Shown here piece by piece: positions 35,051 through 47,179 of a DNA stretch of 64,000 bases. The position numbers were made by a program, and so were the translations under genes. Source of the DNA: Symbiodinium natans (Eukaryota > Sar > Dinophyceae > Suessiales > Symbiodiniaceae); the NCBI GenBank assembly GCA_905221605.1, contig CAJNDS010002514.1:124001-188000 (forward strand), in the 5' to 3' direction. The notes beneath the pieces are model-generated. The model had not been told where the DNA came from. It saw nothing but the letters and a program-made list of their open reading frames with translations, and searched no databases. Position 1 is the first letter of the stretch, and each line of letters opens with the position of its first letter.

Positions 35051-36250
35051 GCTCTTGGCAGATTTTCCTCTGATTCCATGCCGGCTGCATGGTGCCTGCG
35101 AACGTGCTGGATTATTCATTAGCTGCCTGTCCAATCCTCCAATTGAAGAGGGCGAGGTTGCAATTGGAATATGTTAAAGGCTTGAACGGATTGAATATGA
35201 GAAAGCACAGCTTAAAAAATCGTCAAAGCCCTTGCGATACAAGGGGCAAGAAGCCTGGGGTCCTTCAGGGCTTTCGGAGCTTGTCGTGCGCTGAGTCCTT
35301 AAAATGGGAATTAAGAGAAAAGTGTATAAACGGCTTCAGTTTAGAAAGGCTCTTAACGGGCACATGAACACTTCCATAAGGCTTTGAGCGCCGGTTAAAA
35401 TTTTACAAGTAGCCTCCGATCATATTAACACAGAATTGCCAAAGCAAATTGCATTTTGAACTTGGGGAAATTCGCAAAAGCAAGAGTGCTCATCAATCTT
35501 TAAGTTCTGTTCATGAAGCCGATGAAAAAGGTCATTAAGTTAGACGAGCCCAGACATTCTGAAAAAACAATTGCAAAATGTGCATAGTCGGGTTAAATAC
35601 ATGGCTTAAAATCGTGACATGTTTTCTTCATTCTATGCATTTGGTCTTTCAGTAGTAATGTGATATTCACATCCTTTGTGAATACATTATTGCTATCCCA
35701 GGTTCTTGTTGACAGCTCACTTAATTGTATGCGACACTGAGCGAAAGGAATACAATAAGAGAACGAGTGAACAAATAATATGCTTCGGGCAATCAGTAAG
35801 TTTATTGGTGGATCTCTATCTTTACAGTTACTAGCCCTTGTTATTGCAGTTCAATGAATAACACTAGCAGCCCTGATTGCAAAATAAAAGCTAGTCCCAA
35901 CTACATGATAGGTCTGTTTGTTGGCGCAACACAACCACAACAAACATAACCCTTACTGCAGCGGCACTCAACGTGAAGAAGACACACGAGAAGTAGACGC
36001 ACCCAACCATTTAACAAGGCTGAGAAAATCCAGGTTTGGCGATGCAAACACAAGAAAAAACTGTAAATACCACGTCGCTTGCCAATAAACACACACACAC
36101 ATTCGCATTCCCAGAATCCGGTAGTCAGAAAAGCACGTTATACATAATTACATACTCCCTAAGCCTAGCTAAGCATAGGAAACGTAAAATACAGAGTTTT
36201 CAGCATGTAGGGGTAAGTACGAGAGGCAGAATTAGTCTTGGCGAATGGCA
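35051..36250. other. AT-rich island without gene
   Basis: Clearly more A/T than the flanks, with many AAT/TTA runs and no codon-like frame over about 90 aa. No transposase or reverse transcriptase motif seen, and no organelle gene recognised. Confidence 0.5.
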
Positions 36251-36485
36251 TCTCCACAGCGGCTCCCATCATGCTCTGTACCATGGCACATCATGGCACA
36301 ACACATGTAAGACACGCTTGGGTGGGACAGCACAAGAGTGCTGGCTAAAGGGCCTTCCCGCCCCCCCCCCCCCCCGGTCCTGCCACGGGATACTTCTCCT
36401 TCAGTCGCTGCCGCCATTGATTGAGAGCATCCTCGTCCTCTGCACAGTCCGGAGACCACCTGGTCGGCCAAGAGCAATAATCATG

Positions 36486-36592
36486 ATGGGGTTTAGGGTC
36501 TGGGTTTAAGGTTTTGCCTTAGGGTTTAGGGCTTAGGGTTTCGGCTCTCGCACTCGCACAAGGCAGGCTTAGGGTTTAGGGTTTAGGGCAAT
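36486..36592. repeat. Telomere-type repeats, broken array
   Basis: TTTAGGG units at 36490-36540 and 36571-36590 in one orientation, separated by unrelated sequence. A C run lies upstream at 36360-36376. Confidence 0.85.
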
Positions 36593-36710
36593 GCTGGTCC
36601 TGCACGTCATGGTTTCGCAAGCCAGCATGCGTTAGACGCAGGTTTCACGTTAGAATCTTTAGGCCATGCCTTAGGCATGACAGCCCACATGTCATGTAGG
36701 ACACTTTCTC

Positions 36711-38153
36711 GGCTACAGCCACCTGTCAGTTTTTGCATTCAATTTTCTTTCCTGCCTGAGGTCGTCCAGGTGTTCTGGCTCGAGCGACATCGTTGCAAGG
36801 CATCGCGTGACGTCGTGACCAGCCAGAATCTAGGCTGCCAGCAGTACGCCAAGGGAAAACAGGTTCACAGGCATTGCTTCAGCCGAGCTTCCGAGTAACC
36901 GCTGCCTGGCCCATACATCCTGGCGAAACTCCGGTAATGAGTAACTTCACAGAATATGTGCAGGCAGACCCATGGACTGCACATAACAACGCAAAGCGGA
37001 ATCTACAGCACGATGGAAAGTGGCCTGGACTGGCAATTTAACTCGCATCTTGGCCCTTTTTGCCCTTGGAAACAGAATTGTGCTGCCAGGTGACTCCCGG
37101 CCAGAGCTGACATCAAGCAGCTCTCCAGCAAGGCTGACAAGGATGCGCCCCTTGTCCTCGCCAGTGAACTGCCTCAACTCCTGGCAGGTGAGCTTACGTG
37201 AGCTTGAGCAAGCTTACACACACACACACATGTGCTACCCGTCCCAATTTATAACATTTACAGCGAATCATCGCACTCCCGAGGCAAAGTCGTTCGGAAA
37301 ACCTACGCACTGCACCGTGAAGCCTCGACCGCAGCGATCACTCTTAAAGCTTCCCGTGCAAAGGAATGGGCGACAACTCCGTTTCACCGACTCGGGGTAT
37401 ACTTACGAAATTTGCCGCGTTGTCCCCTAGCAGTGCTTGCACTTTGCTGCACAAGGCCTTGCAATCGATGACCCTGATCTTGACGTGGTTTTTGGCTTGT
37501 TTGGAGGCCATCTTGAAAACTTTTGCAGTATTCTTACACTGCTTGGGGTCCCTGCCAGAATTTTTCGAAAACATCGAAGAAAAGCCCCGCGCGCCGCGCT
37601 ACTCCGAAATGCGAATCTCAGGTTGACAGTGAAGGAAGCAGAAAAGGCACAACAAACGCGGCTCTTCCCTCTGCACAGCCATGGATTCAACAAGGGGCGG
37701 GAGAAACACACGGAGTCGGAAACCATCGGAGACCTTAAACTCCTTAAACCGAAGCATCACCTGAACATACTTGAACATACTTGAAGCATATCCGACTCCA
37801 CCAGCCTGAAGGCTGAGGGTCAACTGCTCTTTGCAGGGGGCCGGCAGCTCGCGTTCGCCTTCCTCCTTGGAGCTCCGGTAGCTGACACCACTGGCTGGGT
37901 TCATGTCAAAGATTTCCGTCATCATGGCCTCCGTGTCCATGTAAATGCGCTTCATGACCTTCAGCATCTGATTTCGGACATCTTCGCCAAGCTGTAGCTG
38001 GTCGAATGCCATCAGGTATTGCTGCACTCGGGCAGGCTCCTTGCCAGCCTGCACACCTTCAAAGTGGTAGAATTTCACTCCCGGTGCACCATGCGGCACG
38101 CACAGCTTCTGCGAAACCATCTCTCCCAAGTAAGCACCACCACTCAGCACAGC
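36711..38153 (-). CDS. Heme oxygenase C-terminal half fused to a MAPR / cytochrome b5-like domain
   Basis: Exons: 37806-38153, 37095-37180, 36892-36919, and 36829 down to about 36760 (reading on to TAG at 36711). Phases agree throughout. Exon 1 carries heme oxygenase distal-helix sequence AVLSGGAYLG, then VKFYHFEGV, VQQYLMAFDQLQL and IYMDTEAMMTEIFDMNPASG. The rest is a membrane-associated progesterone receptor type heme domain: ELRQFTGEDKGRILVSLAGE, LLDVSSGRE, MYGPGSGYSILAGHD and TRCLATMSLEPEHLDDL. Both tyrosines of the YGPxGPY motif, one of which is the heme ligand in this family, are present. The N-terminal oxygenase half with the proximal histidine must lie upstream of 38153 and was not found; the C-terminal exon after DDLRQ is also missing. 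Heme oxygenase cleaves heme to biliverdin, CO and iron; the attached domain could bind heme or electron donor (inference). The 28-nt microexon is noteworthy. Confidence 0.82.
37401..37560 (-). other. Possible cassette exon inside the heme oxygenase-MAPR intron
   Basis: Minus-strand frame KQAKNHVKIRVIDCKALCSK through LLGDNAANF ends at a strong donor GTAAGTATAC. It is in phase 0 at its 3' end, compatible with inclusion between the two domains, but skipping it joins the domains cleanly. It could be an alternative exon or a relic. Confidence 0.35.
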
Positions 38154-39709
38154 CTGCAAAAGAGTATGGCAGGCAACAAATCAAATAAAAGTCCACTGCC
38201 TGCATGCAGTTTGGCAAACCCTAGTGGCTTCTGCCACTCCTCGATGCAACAACCTCATACATCCCAACGCCAAGCGGCATTGTACTGCAGGAAGTGATGC
38301 GCTAGCAAAAGGTGCGGGTCAGCAGAATCTGCCTGCAAACCTGTGCCGTGCCAAGGGGGCAAGTCTCACTCAATTAAGCAAAAGTGATAAAATGTGGATG
38401 CTTTTTTTGGAAGTTGCAGAAGTTACAAGCCTTCCAGATATCTCTTCGTGGCCGCCGAAGCCGAACAAGTCTCTGCTGACTCCTCTGCAGATCACCGCCC
38501 GCTCTCGCAACAAAATCCAAACTCCGGAAAACACAGCAGATGTGCTCCTCGCTCCAACCTGGCCCTAGCAGCCGAGCCAAATCCGCCTTCCGGGCCACGT
38601 GGCTAATTTCCAAGCCATCAAGATTTAAGCCACTCGTTTCTAAGTTTTGATCGTCATGTCGTGCCTCCGTCTTTCTCAAGCTTGAACTGAACAAGGAACC
38701 CGACAGAGATTGAAACATGACTTTAGACAGGCTGGTGGGTCAAAGTACGAGGGCCTTAGCATGCTTCAGGCCGAGATTCTTGAGACCTAACCTTGCAGCT
38801 TCACTCCTGGAACTGTGAAGGGTTTGGAAGAGCTTTGGGCCTCCAACTTTTGCGTCCGCGGGAGCGAGTCGTCGTGGACGGTGCCTCGTCAGCGCAGGGC
38901 TTGCTCAACCCACAAGATAGGCGAGGATATGAAGAACGAGCATCCATGTGGAAGAGGAAACGCATAATGGTGAGGCAGAAAGAGCGAATGAAGTTCATAT
39001 GAGAGAACACTTGAAGGTTGTTTTTTTGTAGAAGAACTGTCAAAAGAAAGTTGATCCATGACCCCGCGTCGCACAAAAGTTCCACGACATTCTCACACCC
39101 TGCATTGCTGTTGCATAAACATGCTATAGCCTATTGACGTGCTCCATGATACTCCCACTCTGCACAAGAATGCTCTGCAAGAACGTGATGCAAACTGCTC
39201 CGCAAATTGCTTGCATGACATGCACCTACTTCCTGACAATGCTCTGCAAGGCTGCAAGGCACTTCATGACATGCTGAAGATGCTCCACTCCATCTTCATG
39301 CAAAAACTGTGCTGCACAAACGGAATGATTTGTTGCAAAGACCCATCACTGTTACGACCGCTTCAATCATGCTGAGGATGAACCACGTGCTAGAACATGC
39401 ACAAAAATCAACCATGCTGAAATTGTTGCACCAACAGCGAGGATGCACCACACACAGCTTGTGATACGGGATGTTGAAGGCAATCATTTGCAGGTAAGTG
39501 GAGATTGCGTTCCATCTCTATTCACTGCGTACTTAGACGGTCTTCGTTGGCATGAGACTCTCAAGCACATGGCTGCCCCCTACTGCAACTCATGTTTTCT
39601 TTCCTGCAGGACAGAATGTTTGATTCTTGGCATGGTGATGTACTGAGCACATGTCACCTTGCGGGGTCCAAAGAAGACGTGGCAGGTAATGGCCATGGTT
39701 CAAAGCAGT
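38154..39709. other. No gene assembled; may hide N-terminal heme oxygenase exons
   Basis: The acceptor TTTTGCAG at 38154-38161 shows that an upstream exon exists. None of the frames between 38.2 and 39.7 kb matches the N-terminal heme oxygenase pattern convincingly. A plus-strand segment ending VIRDVEGNHLQ is followed by GTAAGTGG at 39494. Confidence 0.35.
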
Positions 39710-40142
39710 CTACATCCACAAGCTGTCGAAGTCGTAGAAAGTCTTTGCGAGGCGTTTGACCTTGAACTGGCCTGGTCTTTCAAATTGAACTATGTTCGGT
39801 AATCCGATCTGGATCCAACGTGTCCAGCACTTCCAGGTAGAAGAGGAAGGCGTTGCATAGCTGCAAGGAATGTTCCAATGCTGTAGTACGTGTACCTTGT
39901 AATTAATATTATTGCTTGAGGACTGTGCAAGCGAGCATTTTCGGTTGGCGATCTCTGCCTCTTTGTCAAGTTGTGCTCGGACATGTGGCTGGACCACTTG
40001 CGGAGGTGCGTGAGAAGTTCACCGATGCGGGTGACGAGAAACGTCCACGACCTGGTTCCGTGGGGAGCATATGCTGTGGTTGCGAAGAACGTAGAGAGCT
40101 TCATGCGGAGGATGGCATCCGGGACCTTTCTATGCCCTTGAA
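39710..40142 (-). pseudogene. Exons of an unrecognised gene with a frame break
   Basis: Minus strand: after acceptor CAAG at about 40142 a frame reads RKVPDAILRMKLSTFFATTA and TRIGELLTHLRKWSSHMSEH; at 39900-39800 another reads LQLCNAFLFYLEVLDTLDPD; and 39710-39790 reads FERPGQFKVKRLAKTFYDFD and ends SLWM stop. Between the second and third segments the frame shifts by one with only about 15 nt between, too short for a usual intron. This may be a pseudogene, an assembly indel, or an extremely short intron. Product unknown. Confidence 0.4.
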
Positions 40143-43100
40143 ATAGTGCCCAACGACCGCTAGCCGCATTTTTTCACGCAATTCAGCGACTTGACGGAGT
40201 TTGATCTTCACGCGGCCCCGTCCCTGCATGTCTTTGTTTTTTGACAACATCGTGGGCAGTGCCAGGCCTTCCAATATGTGTGTGTCATAGCACTTCGGAT
40301 TCTGCCCAGCGACGAGCTAGGTCTCGGTCAGGTTCACCGCGTTGCATTTGGGGGCGCGAGGGGTGTTAGTAGGTTCTGGGATTTAAAACTTCGAAAGGTT
40401 CCAAAAGTTCTAAAATTGTTAGAAGCTGTGATGGTTTTTCTGACAAGCTCTAGAAGTTCCAAAAGTTCCACAAGTGAGTCCATAAACTCCAAAAAGTCCA
40501 AATTCCTTGCATGTTTCGTCCTGCACACCCAATGGTAGTAGGCTTTTGGAGTGTACATCTTTGTGTAGTGTGTTTCATGCTGGTGATCTGGCAATTTGAT
40601 CCACGCTACATGCTGGATGTGGTGCGCGTGTTGCATCAACTTTCACTGGAAAGTAGAATGTCCGTTGTGCCAAGTAAGTTGGTATGGGCGAGAAGCATCG
40701 ACCACTTGAGTGTCTTGTGATGAGCGTCCATGAACCACGCCCATACTTTGCCCCAATCAGCTGTCTGCTCCATTATGCTGCTGGGGCCAGCAGCTCCAGT
40801 GCCAAGGACATGTCAACCCCAGCACTGAGAGGACAACTGCGTAGCCGGTCTGCCCTTTCAGGCTTAGGTGCTGGCTCCAGGTCTCTACTGCAGCCCCGAA
40901 CGCCCTGAACATACCCCCAAAGCTGAGGTGCGAATCGGATCTGCAGAAGGATCGAGCTTTTCCTCCATGACCTTGACACCACACGGCAGTCCCGTCTGGT
41001 CCTGTCTCTTTTTCAGCTGCTTAGGGCGCTAGGTGCCCAGCTTGGAAGACCTGGTGGTTCAATGACAGCCATGCCGCATACTGCTTCAGGCTGAAGCTCT
41101 GCTTGTAAATCATCTGCATCCTTGCTGCGAGACTTTGGATTGAGACATACACTTGCTACAGGTCGCCTCAAGCATCCCAAGGCCCCTGCAGGCAGCAATT
41201 CACAAGGGTACTACCCGCAGCCGAGCGGCCACGGATGGTCCATTGACTTGTCGTGATCCAATAAGGTTTTTTGAAGGAACCATTTCGAGTTCCCATCAGA
41301 TCCTGAGGGTGGCAGAGGCGTGCATTCCACAACGGTCAAGCAAGGCCCAGAAGGGAACAAGGAGCTAAAGCTCCTGAAGCCCATGCCTGCCATGTCTGAC
41401 TTCATACACAGCAATTTGCCAAAGTAGCCACGTGCTTTCAGAGCGTCTGGACAGGACCCCATACTTGCTCATTGCTTCTGCTCGTTCTCTCTCTCTGTCT
41501 CAGACGCTCCGCAGCCAAACCTCGACAAGCAATGACATGCGGGGGGCGGGGCTAATGCGCACAGCACAGGCTGCAGCACCCTTGGGCACAAGACAGCGCA
41601 GGACAGAAGCCAAAAGATGCAGAAGTGACCAGGGACGGGGCTGTGCAGCGACAAACTAAGCCTTGAGCCCTGAACGAGTGGTTTCTTGTCCGGTGGCAGT
41701 GCGAGTGGAAAAGGAAGCCCGAAGAGGGAAAACGTGAGCTCGAGCAAAAGCTGCAAGACAGGAAACAGGTGATGCAAAGAACCTTGCTGGCTAAAAGCTT
41801 GCCTCAACCTAGCTTGTGTCAGGCAAGGACATCTTTGAGGCTTGGCTTGCGCACTTCACACAAGCACTGAACCATTTCCAAGTCCAGACTCCGGGGTCCA
41901 GGCTGAGCCGGTAGCTGGATGGACTAACGAGACTCTGTCAACCACACTGGATGGAACCGTCGGAATTCCGCCTGGGAAATTCATGGACAGCATCCAGGCG
42001 AGAAGCTGCGACGTTTTGGCCTCTCACTGAGGGCCGGGCACGCGAAAACAGTCTTCCGACCGACTTCTTCGCCCGGCCTAGTTGGCACGTGCGCAATTGG
42101 CCACAAGAATGTGCAAAGAAACACTTCGTACAATGACACACTTCCATTCTCTCTATGGGAGCCCATCAGAGCTCAAAGGCTTGACCAAAATCGTTACTGG
42201 CACCAAACATCTCTCCACAAACCCATGGCTTGCATGAGAAGCGGCCTCGGAGCCAAGATGGACCGCGCCATCTTCAAGGGAATGGAGTGCTCCACCCAGC
42301 TGTCAGACATCGACATCTCACCTACAAGTAACAACATCGAAAGGCGTCAGTGGCAACAGTCCAAAGACTTCCTTCGCTTCCGTCACTAACAGCAACAGCA
42401 ATGTTCGGAGCTTTGCTCATGCTGCAGCCATGCCGCTGATGCTGTGTCCCAGCATGGACTGCTTGACTGGACTTGCAGGCCAGTTGGGACTGGAAGGCAC
42501 GGTGGAACCTGAGGGCAACACTTGCTGCAAGACTGCGCAGCTGATATTGCAACACTCGCGCAGCTTACCACCGGCCTTGCACCGGCCTCTTATGCTACAG
42601 TGAGCTCACCATGACAGCAGCAAACTGTAACTTAAGTGTCCGGGTGACCACTTCTTGGGTTGGATGGCCTTTGCTTGGCCCGGGGCTGATGTGTGTCCAA
42701 CGGCCGAGGTAGCCACTCCTTAGTCTGGGACGGAGCTTTGCAACAGCATTCACTGTCACACCGCCCGCCAGTTTTGCAGCATTGCACGGTAGCATCTGGC
42801 TTTTGCGGTCTGTGACAGAGAAGAATCGTGCCACAGTACATGCTGCCTGGATGCGGGCTCCGCTGCTCCTTGTGGCAACTGCCGAACAGCAGCCAGATCC
42901 ATCTTAGCAGCGTCTCGTGTAATTGTCCAAGGGAGGTGTGTTCAGCAATCGGTATCAGCAAATCGTGCAACAATAGCAGCAGTTCAGATCTTCCTACCAA
43001 CTTGTAGGCCGAGCATGCGGCATCACAGAGTGAACAAGCAAACAAGGGAGCAACACGGCACCTATTTCCAACGAGAGCGACTTTCTGCGGCATTGAATTA

Positions 43101-43819
43101 AGGATAGCAGCCTTTGCCCACAAAACTCCTCTGGTGCTTGGTTCTCGTTGCTGTACCTCATACATGTTGTTAAAGTCTCGAGATGCAGTAGGGGTGGAGG
43201 ATGAAGGGCAACCGCCAGACCGGCGAGAATGCGTGATCGAGTGTACAGGTGGTCGAGGGGATAAAGCGCGACAGGAGCGAGGTGGACGATGGGGATGCTG
43301 AGCGGGGAGGTGGGCAAGATCGTTGGGCACGTGGCCGCCTGGCAGGGGGCGGATACAGGACGAGTTTTAATTCGAGCGTACTATCTGCTATTCCTACATC
43401 CGTCGGATTTTAGGCGGTGTGGGTGGTTGGGATTGGGCTAATCTAATTGAAATATGGAAGGAAGGGAGGGCGAAGGGGGAGAGGGGAGAGACGGGGGCGG
43501 AAGGAAGAAGAGGAAGGAGGGTTGGAGTCCGTGGAGCATAGAGAAACCAGGTCCGCAACAAAGATCATCAAGTAAGATACAATCGAGACGAGAGATTAAG
43601 CACAAAAACCATGAAAGAGCGACAATGGAACAAGGAGGGAATGAGAAAGAAAACGGGCCCTGACAAACATGGACAGGCGTGCTTCAACAGCTCAGTGCCC
43701 GGCCCCAGCACACCAGGATCCTCCAAATGTCCTGGCCTCAACAAGCTTTTTTCGAGGCTTCTTTGAGTCTTCCCCCAACCTGTGCCGTCCACCCCATGCC
43801 TTCAGGAATCCTGAGGGTC
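40143..43819. other. No gene assembled
   Basis: Degenerate AAAAGTTCC 9-mer repeats at 40388-40505. Weak minus-strand frames at 42330-42560 (KAPNAVAV-like stretch NIAVAVSDGSEGSLWTVATD) and 42850-43000 (LHDLLIPIAEHTSLGQLHET) may be exons. GA/GGA-rich tract at 43455-43530. Confidence 0.35.
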
Positions 43820-45470
43820 TTACTGCTCTGACTCGTGAAAGAAGAAATGCTTCTTTAGAAGCTTCTCTCTGACCGTCCTTGGCAGACCATCGCAGAAGCG
43901 AATAACAAGATCCATGTGCAAGCAAAGCGCAAAAGCTCCCTTAGTACTTAACAAGAACCAAACCTTGACACAGTGCACCCGTCCGCTCCCATTCGCCTCG
44001 CTGCTCGGTTCGCATCCGGGTGCGGAGCCACCAGCCAACTGGCTTGTGGTGACGAATACATGCCGCAGCTTGGCCCTACTGGGGCCTACGAAACCCCTGT
44101 TACAACTCTGCAGCATTCCCGGCCTCTTGAACTTGACAGCAGTGTCAATATGCGCAATGATCATGTACACCTGCAGGCCCGAGGACTGCACTAGTAGCAT
44201 AGCACTGGCTAGCCGCAGATGCCACGACAGCTGGGCACTTTTCCAATCGCCCAGATGTTCAAGCTGTTCTTCCAGCCGACATGTGTGCCTCGCACCCAGG
44301 GGTGGAAACCTTTTCGTGATCCACTCAGAAGATGCCAATCGCGCAATGAGGGGGTGCCTACGTAGATTGGCCAGATTGGTCGAATTGCCAGAGCTGCCAC
44401 CACCACTCCCACTGATCGAGGCCAGACACTTCGAATGGTCGCTCAGCATGGAGGAACATGTCCTCGGTGAATTCCTGGCCAATGAACGACAGAATCAAGG
44501 ACTGGACAGCCGGCGGCAAGTGACCTGGCAGAGTCTCCTTGGCCATTGCCTCAAGAAGTCGCTTCAGAACACGCCATGGTGGCCACTGTCGTGAGGAAGC
44601 CCACAGTGTCCACACCGCAGAATGGGCCGCAAAGTGCCGTGGACGTACCAAGCAAACGCAATTGAATCCGGAAGTCACACCAGAACCGCAGCAACGTTCG
44701 ATGCGTGTGTATGGCCTGCCAGGTGTCGTTGTCGATGCGATCTCATGAAGGTACTCGAGGATGGGCTTGCGATCGTATTTTAATGGATCCAGGTCCAGCT
44801 GCCGTGCTCGCTGTATGAAGCGCTCGGCCAGGAGCCCGCGCCATTGAATGAAGGGTGCGAGTTTGGGCATGGAAAAGCGCAGGACGCCTATCACGTGCCG
44901 ATGCTTGTAGATGTTGCCGCACCACATGGTAAAGGATAGAACCTTGCCATCCTCGTTCACATAGGTGTCGTAGGTGCAAGCAACATTCCGCCGCTGCAAA
45001 CGCCAAGCAGCGAGTGCCAAAGGCGCCTCGTGTGTCTCGTACCCATCCTGCACGAGGCAGATCTTGCCAGTTTCGTCCATGAGGGCATTGATCATCACTC
45101 GCGAATGAGAATGTCGCCGCAAGCGAATTTGATCACCTTCGTCCAAGGGATCTAGACTGACATCGCCAAGCATCTGCAAGGCAAAGCTGCTCAACACAGC
45201 ATGGACAACCTCCGCCGGCTCCATACATTCAGCAAGACAGCGCCAGCGAATCTCTTGCTTAAGGCTGTCATCCATGTCTTCGTATTCCATCGCTTGGAGC
45301 TGAAGCTGCTCGGCAGGTATCAGGCCGCCACAAGGCAACTGTCCAGGATCCGGCATCGGTAGTTCCGGGAGCTGAGTCACGGCCCACTGAGCCGTGGCCA
45401 CGCTTTCTTTTGGCATCTTTCCGCACAAGCCCTGGCTTCTCACGATTCTTGTGTCGTCGAGACGTGCCAT
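43820..45470 (-). CDS. Unrecognised protein, at least three exons
   Basis: Exon 1, 44739-45470 (244 codons from ATG 45470): MARLDDTRIVRSQG, an acidic helical region, DQIRLRRHSHSRVMINALMD, ETGKICLVQDGYETHEAPLA, YVNEDGKVLSFTMWCGNIYK and LDPLKYDRKPILEYLHEI. A 153-nt GC-AG intron leads to exon 2 (from 44585): VLKRLLEAMAKETLPGHLPP, AVQSLILSFIGQEF. A third segment (44300-44150) reads LEEQLEHLGDWKSAQLSWHL and SGLQVYMIIAHIDTAVKFKR, and the end at 43820 may be DGLPRTVREKLLKKHFFFHE. LPPAVQSLILSFI recalls an F-box-like helix, but one short match is not enough to call it. The ORF extends upstream (MFFKLLLSCCLSCG), so a different first exon is possible. Soluble, no membrane segment in exon 1. Confidence 0.7.
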
Positions 45471-46479
45471 TCTTAACAGCCCAAGACAGGTAAAGCGGAT
45501 GCAAGCCAGGGATCTGGAACCATGGGCGTCAACATGAGCTCCACAACTCAGGCAGCAGCTAAGCAGCAGCTTGAAAAACAATTGTTCTGATACAGCCCGG
45601 TTTGGTCTTAAGACGTTACGCAGAATTACGGGGTGTTAGTGCTGAGTCATTGGCACAACCTCATTCACCACGACTGCACACAGTATCACGCACTCCAAGG
45701 CGGCTCAAGATCCAACATGGGCACGGGAAACGCGGTGATGGATACTTCATCCACAACTCCGGCAACGAAAACATGTCAGCAAAAACGACCTCCACACTCT
45801 AGGTAAGTGTGCACTTTTGGAGTGTGTGTGGCCGAGGTGCCTTCACCACGAACAGCAGGAAATCCCACAAAACGCTTGCTAGCACGAGGATGCTCCGCCT
45901 GAGCTCTGGTACCGTGCGTCAGCAGGGTGGCTTAGCCAAAATGCAGCCATGGTGCTTCAGCGACACAAACATATAGACCTCCAGGCGGTCAGCTAGCTGA
46001 TATCACAAAGCTGACAACACATCGACCCACATCCGTTAGGAGGCCCTGTTTGCTGTGAGGCAGGTCTCACAGGGGCCAGCTTGCAACGCACCCCTCAGCG
46101 CTCAACATGCTCAAGAAATTTACAGTGGGCATGTTATACCCTGCTTTTGGGTTCCTATCGTGGAGCCTGAGCGAGAGGGAATTAGCCGGATCTTTCTTTC
46201 CCCTTGGCCTACACCAGGGAACAGTGGGGTCAAGCCCCTGTAGGCAGGAGGTCCGCGCTTCAGGATACCTCCCCAAAAAAAGGGGTCTTCCCAGCGCTCT
46301 ACTAGTTTTTCTAGTGGGTATTTTCTACAGAATCTGTCTCTTCTTCTTCTTCTTCCTCTTCCTCCTCTTCTTCTTCTTCTTCTGCACGCTTTGCACTCTC
46401 TCTCGAGTGCTTGATCTTCTTTGATGTCGCTGATAATTGCCTTGATGCGTTGACACCCTTTCAGGGACCACCTCAAAAC
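45471..46479. other. Intergenic; (TTC)n at 46338-46382
   Basis: No exon identified. The trinucleotide tract is the only clear structure. Confidence 0.5.
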
Positions 46480-46758
46480 TTAAGGGGGGGAGCTCGCAAC
46501 AGCCTCCCCGTCCGATAAGCTGTGCGCCTTCATTGCCATGCAGGGCAGCTTTACAAGCACCAAATTCGGCAGCTGGGTGAGGATACCCACCTCACTTGCA
46601 AGAAAGAAGATGGACCACCCTTGTCTTGCGGGTCCCTTTAAGAGGATTCTGTTCCATTTGGTATAAACGGGGAGCTTCATGCATGTCTTGCCTCCTGGCA
46701 GCCTACCGATCAAGCGATTGCAAGCAAGGCATTTCTGAGGCTGCAGCGGTCTCCTCAA
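46480..46758 (-). CDS. Possible terminal exon, unrecognised
   Basis: Minus-strand frame with LASEVGILTQLPNLVLVKLP and AMKAHSLSDGEAVASSPP before a stop. Codon-like but short; junctions not fixed. Confidence 0.33.
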   Translation of the reverse strand: MRRPLQPQKCLACNRLIGRLPGGKTCMKLPVYTKWNRILLKGPARQGWSIFFLASEVGILTQLPNLVLVKLPCMAMKAHSLSDGEAVASSPP

Positions 46759-46909
46759 AATGGAACATTACCTGCACCCGTCCAAGAAAAGAGCTCATTC
46801 GATGATGATAGCGGTGAGCGAAGAAAGCACATGCAGCGACTAATTTGGGAACCACCGGGGGACCCTTGCAAGGCTGCTGGTTTTTCTTGTGCAGTCATGT
46901 AGTGTCGAC

Positions 46910-47128
46910 TCATCGGGTTCCTCTCCATTCTTCTCCCGACTGCCGACTACGAAAGCGTGCCGCTTTTGACCCAGCCTTGTTGACGTAGCCTAGGGCAAAA
47001 ATCCGAGGGATCTTGCCGCGGTGACTGAGCCTTGCTGGTTGAGCATCGTACAGGAACTCATAGCTACCAGAAATACACTTGGCATCATGCATGAGCATTA
47101 CTGTGTAGCTGCAATGGGTGACAAGCAC
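46910..47128 (-). CDS. Probable terminal exon, unrecognised
   Basis: Frame MLMHDAKCISGSYEFLYDAQ, RLSHRGKIPRIFALGYVNKA and RFRSRQSGEEWRG ends at TGA. Basic C-terminus. It directly follows the telomere-type repeat at 47134-47179 and is downstream of the GST-like gene, so it could be that gene's last exon or a separate small gene. Confidence 0.45.
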   Translation of the reverse strand: MLVTHCSYTVMLMHDAKCISGSYEFLYDAQPARLSHRGKIPRIFALGYVNKAGSKAARFRSRQSGEEWRGTR

Positions 47129-47133
47129 AAGCC

Positions 47134-47179
47134 ACCTAAACCCTAAACCCTAAACCCTAAACCCTAAACCCTAAACCCA
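47134..47179. repeat. Interstitial telomere repeat, six perfect CCCTAAA
   Basis: The cleanest telomere-type array in the window, lying between two coding exons on the minus strand and therefore possibly intronic. Confidence 0.95.

Noticed and set aside
43454-43663. Charged plus-strand ORF EGREGEGGEGRDGG
   Set aside because: Artefact of a GGA/GAA-rich tract.
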